Part shown: positions 39,501 through 40,350 of the stretch, piece after piece
How positions within the stretch are numbered: position 1 is the stretch's first letter
How the letters are laid out: every line of letters starts with the position of its first letter
Source of the DNA: an uncultured Oribacterium sp.
Lineage (GTDB): Bacteria; Bacillota; Clostridia; Lachnospirales; Lachnospiraceae
Reading direction: 5' to 3'
Length of the DNA stretch: 40,350 nt
Assembly: GCA_946413525.1 (NCBI GenBank)
Contig: CAMKKZ010000034.1
Location: 1 to 40,350, forward strand
Notes under the pieces: model-generated
The model's database searches: none
The model's input: only the letters and a program-made list of their open reading frames with translations
What the model was told of the DNA's origin: nothing
Translations under genes and position numbers: made by a program

Positions 39501-39644
39501 GAAGGTGATTGCCTCCCCGTTTCGCAGGGGATGATTTACCGTGACACCTTCCGTAAACAGACTTGCCAGTCGCTTTTCTCCCTCATAGATTTTTTCACTA
39601 ATTTCTTCAAACGATTTTTTCAGTTCTTCCAGCGATTTTCCCAT
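36552..39644 (-). CDS. Large intracellular protein of unknown function, paralog B
   Basis: The 1030-aa protein (MGKSLEELKKSFEEISEKIY) aligns over its full length with the preceding paralog. The two diverge most in residues about 1-400 and are nearly identical in stretches of the middle and C-terminus, such as MLQVMNGDYSQYDKLSDLSK and GMEVDLRGMSA-SLNACL. In several blocks the DNA is also almost identical, including third codon positions. There is no signal peptide or membrane segment. AAGGA lies upstream of ATG 39644. The tandem pair has no partner gene of known function, apart from the Rpn-like nuclease tail 0.5 kb upstream. Function unknown. Confidence 0.8.
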   Translation of the reverse strand: MGKSLEELKKSFEEISEKIYEGEKRLASLFTEGVTVNHPLRNGEAITFKNNEDANNFLYNELRVATDKSGQPIEFPLVEMGRNDNSIAHMKLFLISKGVKPDEIVEFLMNPGSETSKKVENIIMKFRQDYFDQVIEKDTTKIAKMYVDACKNMKDYKLDWIRQANTPEKCLEYLPKFKFFEGFYSAFFQTLMLGTEMRKIDYEIVESILKQSKEIGLDYYNVADAIQYPGGSYQTMAQAFHAFEVPTNRAKVAIILQCNGTIPEGATFGTVGGGGDFSIYKRYRSCTTIPQLIGTEIEDTDLEASVDAFLQGQEGAEPPFQIFQNPDEQKQVDRLEWGLTDQDFNVPFEDEPKNWKRTMEKQFREGDLMDAISVSHCIKLAKNDVYDKISGKRGDGERMLQVMNGDYSQYDKLSDLSKAAVSGRLVMEHPELFMGSSEEMRKAAEGMGLDFENPVYAAAMDGAKKQVGKLQAESIAEMKASYAVNKLNAALQDVPIESKKSLAKALFMMQLGDKDAVYSENLRRKNATMLETLAQGGEIHFVLPKMTEQEKSDLKSSMPVGNTSLPNGVTQGVQYGSDNAMNVRVGGAIGRSVPQEGMEVDLRGMSAASLNACLRGLDEKISSMSDDEVDKMIGKLKGGSLEKSELAGMILGFGKDAVGQDKQDMALFSLAAKEANPPLVLDQNDFIAFDRVYSMELDGERKYNGPDILPIEQFEQALEADTKPGRKEYFTKFLEHYKEQVRQMEMYANAAERMHRVRIENEKSVEPLNNVRIFSQNKEKELSEKYYAAKQSVERMQNGIRDYTWDGHSERAAANAWTEHYFYNPDLAKEVNEKAGKTGVSKEDLERSMTSNFTAIDVEASTFREQDKLKDHTWSFLGVKFKNSGRYNDILNSMGKLEDLRKQEVNVKNIEEYKKEYALLRDFCEDYIVSHKNPWTKAGKERLQMVKDTWEGMSNVKAENFNRALGGAQEGKKLGELNVHSGDRRRVSLQELMARDSDRRKRLNTARAERRAAMRSQQDVMKRGGLSRTM

Positions 39645-39875
39645 TTTTCAGCATTCCTTCCTTTCCTTGTTCTCTGCCTGGCCGGATCAGGCGATCAGAT
39701 TGCCTGGGCAGTTTATCGGGCCAGGTTGTTGACGGAATTGGTCTTCACAGCATATTCCATATGTTTCCATATGATGTTTCAATACAGATGATTGTTTCAA
39801 TATAGATAAACCTTAAATATATAAACATATCCGCGTTATTGTACAACTGTGTAATGTGGATTGCAAGAAAGAAGG

Positions 39876-40093
39876 GTTGAAGGAGTAAAAAAGCAAGGGA
39901 ATAGCGCTCCGAATGGGGTGAATGATGTGAATGTAAGTTGAAGGAGTTAAAAAACGCAAGAGAATAGCGCTCCAGATGGGATAAATGAGGTGAATATAAG
40001 TTGAAGGAGTAAAAAAACGCAAGGCAATAGCGCTCCGAATAGGGTGAATGATAAGTCGAAGGAGTGAAAAACGCAACGGAATAGCGCTCTTGA
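39876..40093. repeat. Tandem repeat of about 61 bp, four units
   Basis: Units begin at 39876, 39937, 40000 and 40055 (GTTGAAGGAGTAAAAAACGC then AATAGCGCTCC). They fill the 3' side of the Rpn-like gene in the 39645-40120 interval. Lengths vary (61, 63, 55) and there are no unique spacers. The rest of the interval shows only AT-rich sequence upstream of paralog B. Confidence 0.85.
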
Positions 40094-40120
40094 AAGAACC
40101 AAAGATGAAATGCATGCTTT

Positions 40121-40350
40121 TCAAACTTGCCGAGTCGAAAGTACCTCCTTCACGTAGTTCTCCGCCTCTTTTTGCTTCAGGGAGAATCTTGACGCGATTT
40201 TTTCCATGATTTCATCCGGAGACAAGCCCATTTCTCGGTAAGTATCAATAGAACCGTAAATCCTGCCCTCGCTTCTGCCCTCATTTCTGCCCTCTTTCCT
40301 GCCCTCAATCCACGCTTCGGCTTTCAGTTCATCCTCATATGTATACATTC
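40121..40350 (-). CDS. C-terminus of an Rpn/PD-(D/E)XK nuclease family protein (partial)
   Basis: Only the last ~75 residues are in the window. They contain EGRKEGRNEGRSEGR, the charged coiled repeat typical of recombination-promoting nuclease (Rpn) and related PD-(D/E)XK transposase-like proteins, then MGLSPDEIMEKIASRFSLKQ and KEAENYVKEVL, the usual C-terminal helix pair. The catalytic part lies beyond the window. Met at 40348 is probably internal rather than a start. Confidence 0.75.
   Translation of the reverse strand, partial: MYTYEDELKAEAWIEGRKEGRNEGRSEGRIYGSIDTYREMGLSPDEIMEKIASRFSLKQKEAENYVKEVLSTRQV

Noticed and set aside
39876..40093. Regular repeats considered as a CRISPR array
   Set aside because: Units are contiguous, of varying length and internally diverged; there are no unique spacers of constant length and no cas genes.

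Overview
The window looks like chromosome from a Gram-positive anaerobe of the Lachnospiraceae/Clostridia type. The basis is moderate GC, strong GGAGG-type ribosome binding sites, Firmicutes-like lipoproteins, a phage-type RinA-like regulator, an Rpn-type nuclease tail, gut-type glycosidases and a clostridial-style secreted Ig/carboxypeptidase-regulatory protein. This is inference from gene content; no rRNA or tRNA is present. Most genes lie on the minus strand.

Layout. 1-2.9 kb is a decayed prophage or mobile remnant. It holds a MuF-type phage head protein fragment carrying a zinc-metallopeptidase toxin domain, a RinA/ArpU-like regulator cut at its C-terminus, a ribbon-helix-helix-like small protein, and several tiny mostly hydrophobic ORFs. 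3.0-3.5 kb is a YoeB-type toxin-antitoxin pair. 3.8-6.2 kb holds lepA and a small conserved hypothetical gene. 6.4-9.5 kb is a GH2 beta-galactosidase. 9.9-11.3 kb is a D-Ala-D-Ala carboxypeptidase on the plus strand. 11.5-11.8 kb is a frameshifted PD-(D/E)XK nuclease fragment. 12-18.5 kb is a 2186-aa secreted multidomain protein. 18.9-20.7 kb is a membrane protein fused to a LuxR-type DNA-binding domain. 21.1-25.9 kb is a sugar-uptake and hydrolysis group: binding lipoprotein, GH36-like alpha-galactosidase and a divergent AraC regulator. 26.1-30.4 kb is a redox-flavoured block: a class II fumarase with a Tat signal, a lipoprotein, a membrane 4Fe-4S protein and a 2x[4Fe-4S] ferredoxin. 30.5-33.0 kb is a LysR regulator divergent from an exported alpha/beta hydrolase. 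33.1-39.6 kb holds two tandem paralogous ~1030-aa proteins of unknown function. The window ends in an Rpn-like nuclease C-terminus.

The most striking feature is repeat biology. An interspersed ~70-bp element occurs eight times (family I). All copies are in the same sense as the adjacent minus-strand genes. Its 3' hairpin is kept by compensatory changes in at least three copies. Four copies sit directly in front of start codons (lepA, the LuxR fusion, the sugar-binding protein, ferredoxin). One forms the LysR stop codon. Three are translated in frame inside two unrelated glycosidases, giving a shared peptide signature. A second family of paired hairpins (family II) lies at gene ends and leaders. 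Short tandem repeats (30, 32, 36, 42-48 and about 61 bp) occur in protein linkers and in the leaders of regulated genes. Other notable points are the apparently exported fumarase and the tandem giant paralogs. All homology calls are from memory of protein families, without database searches.
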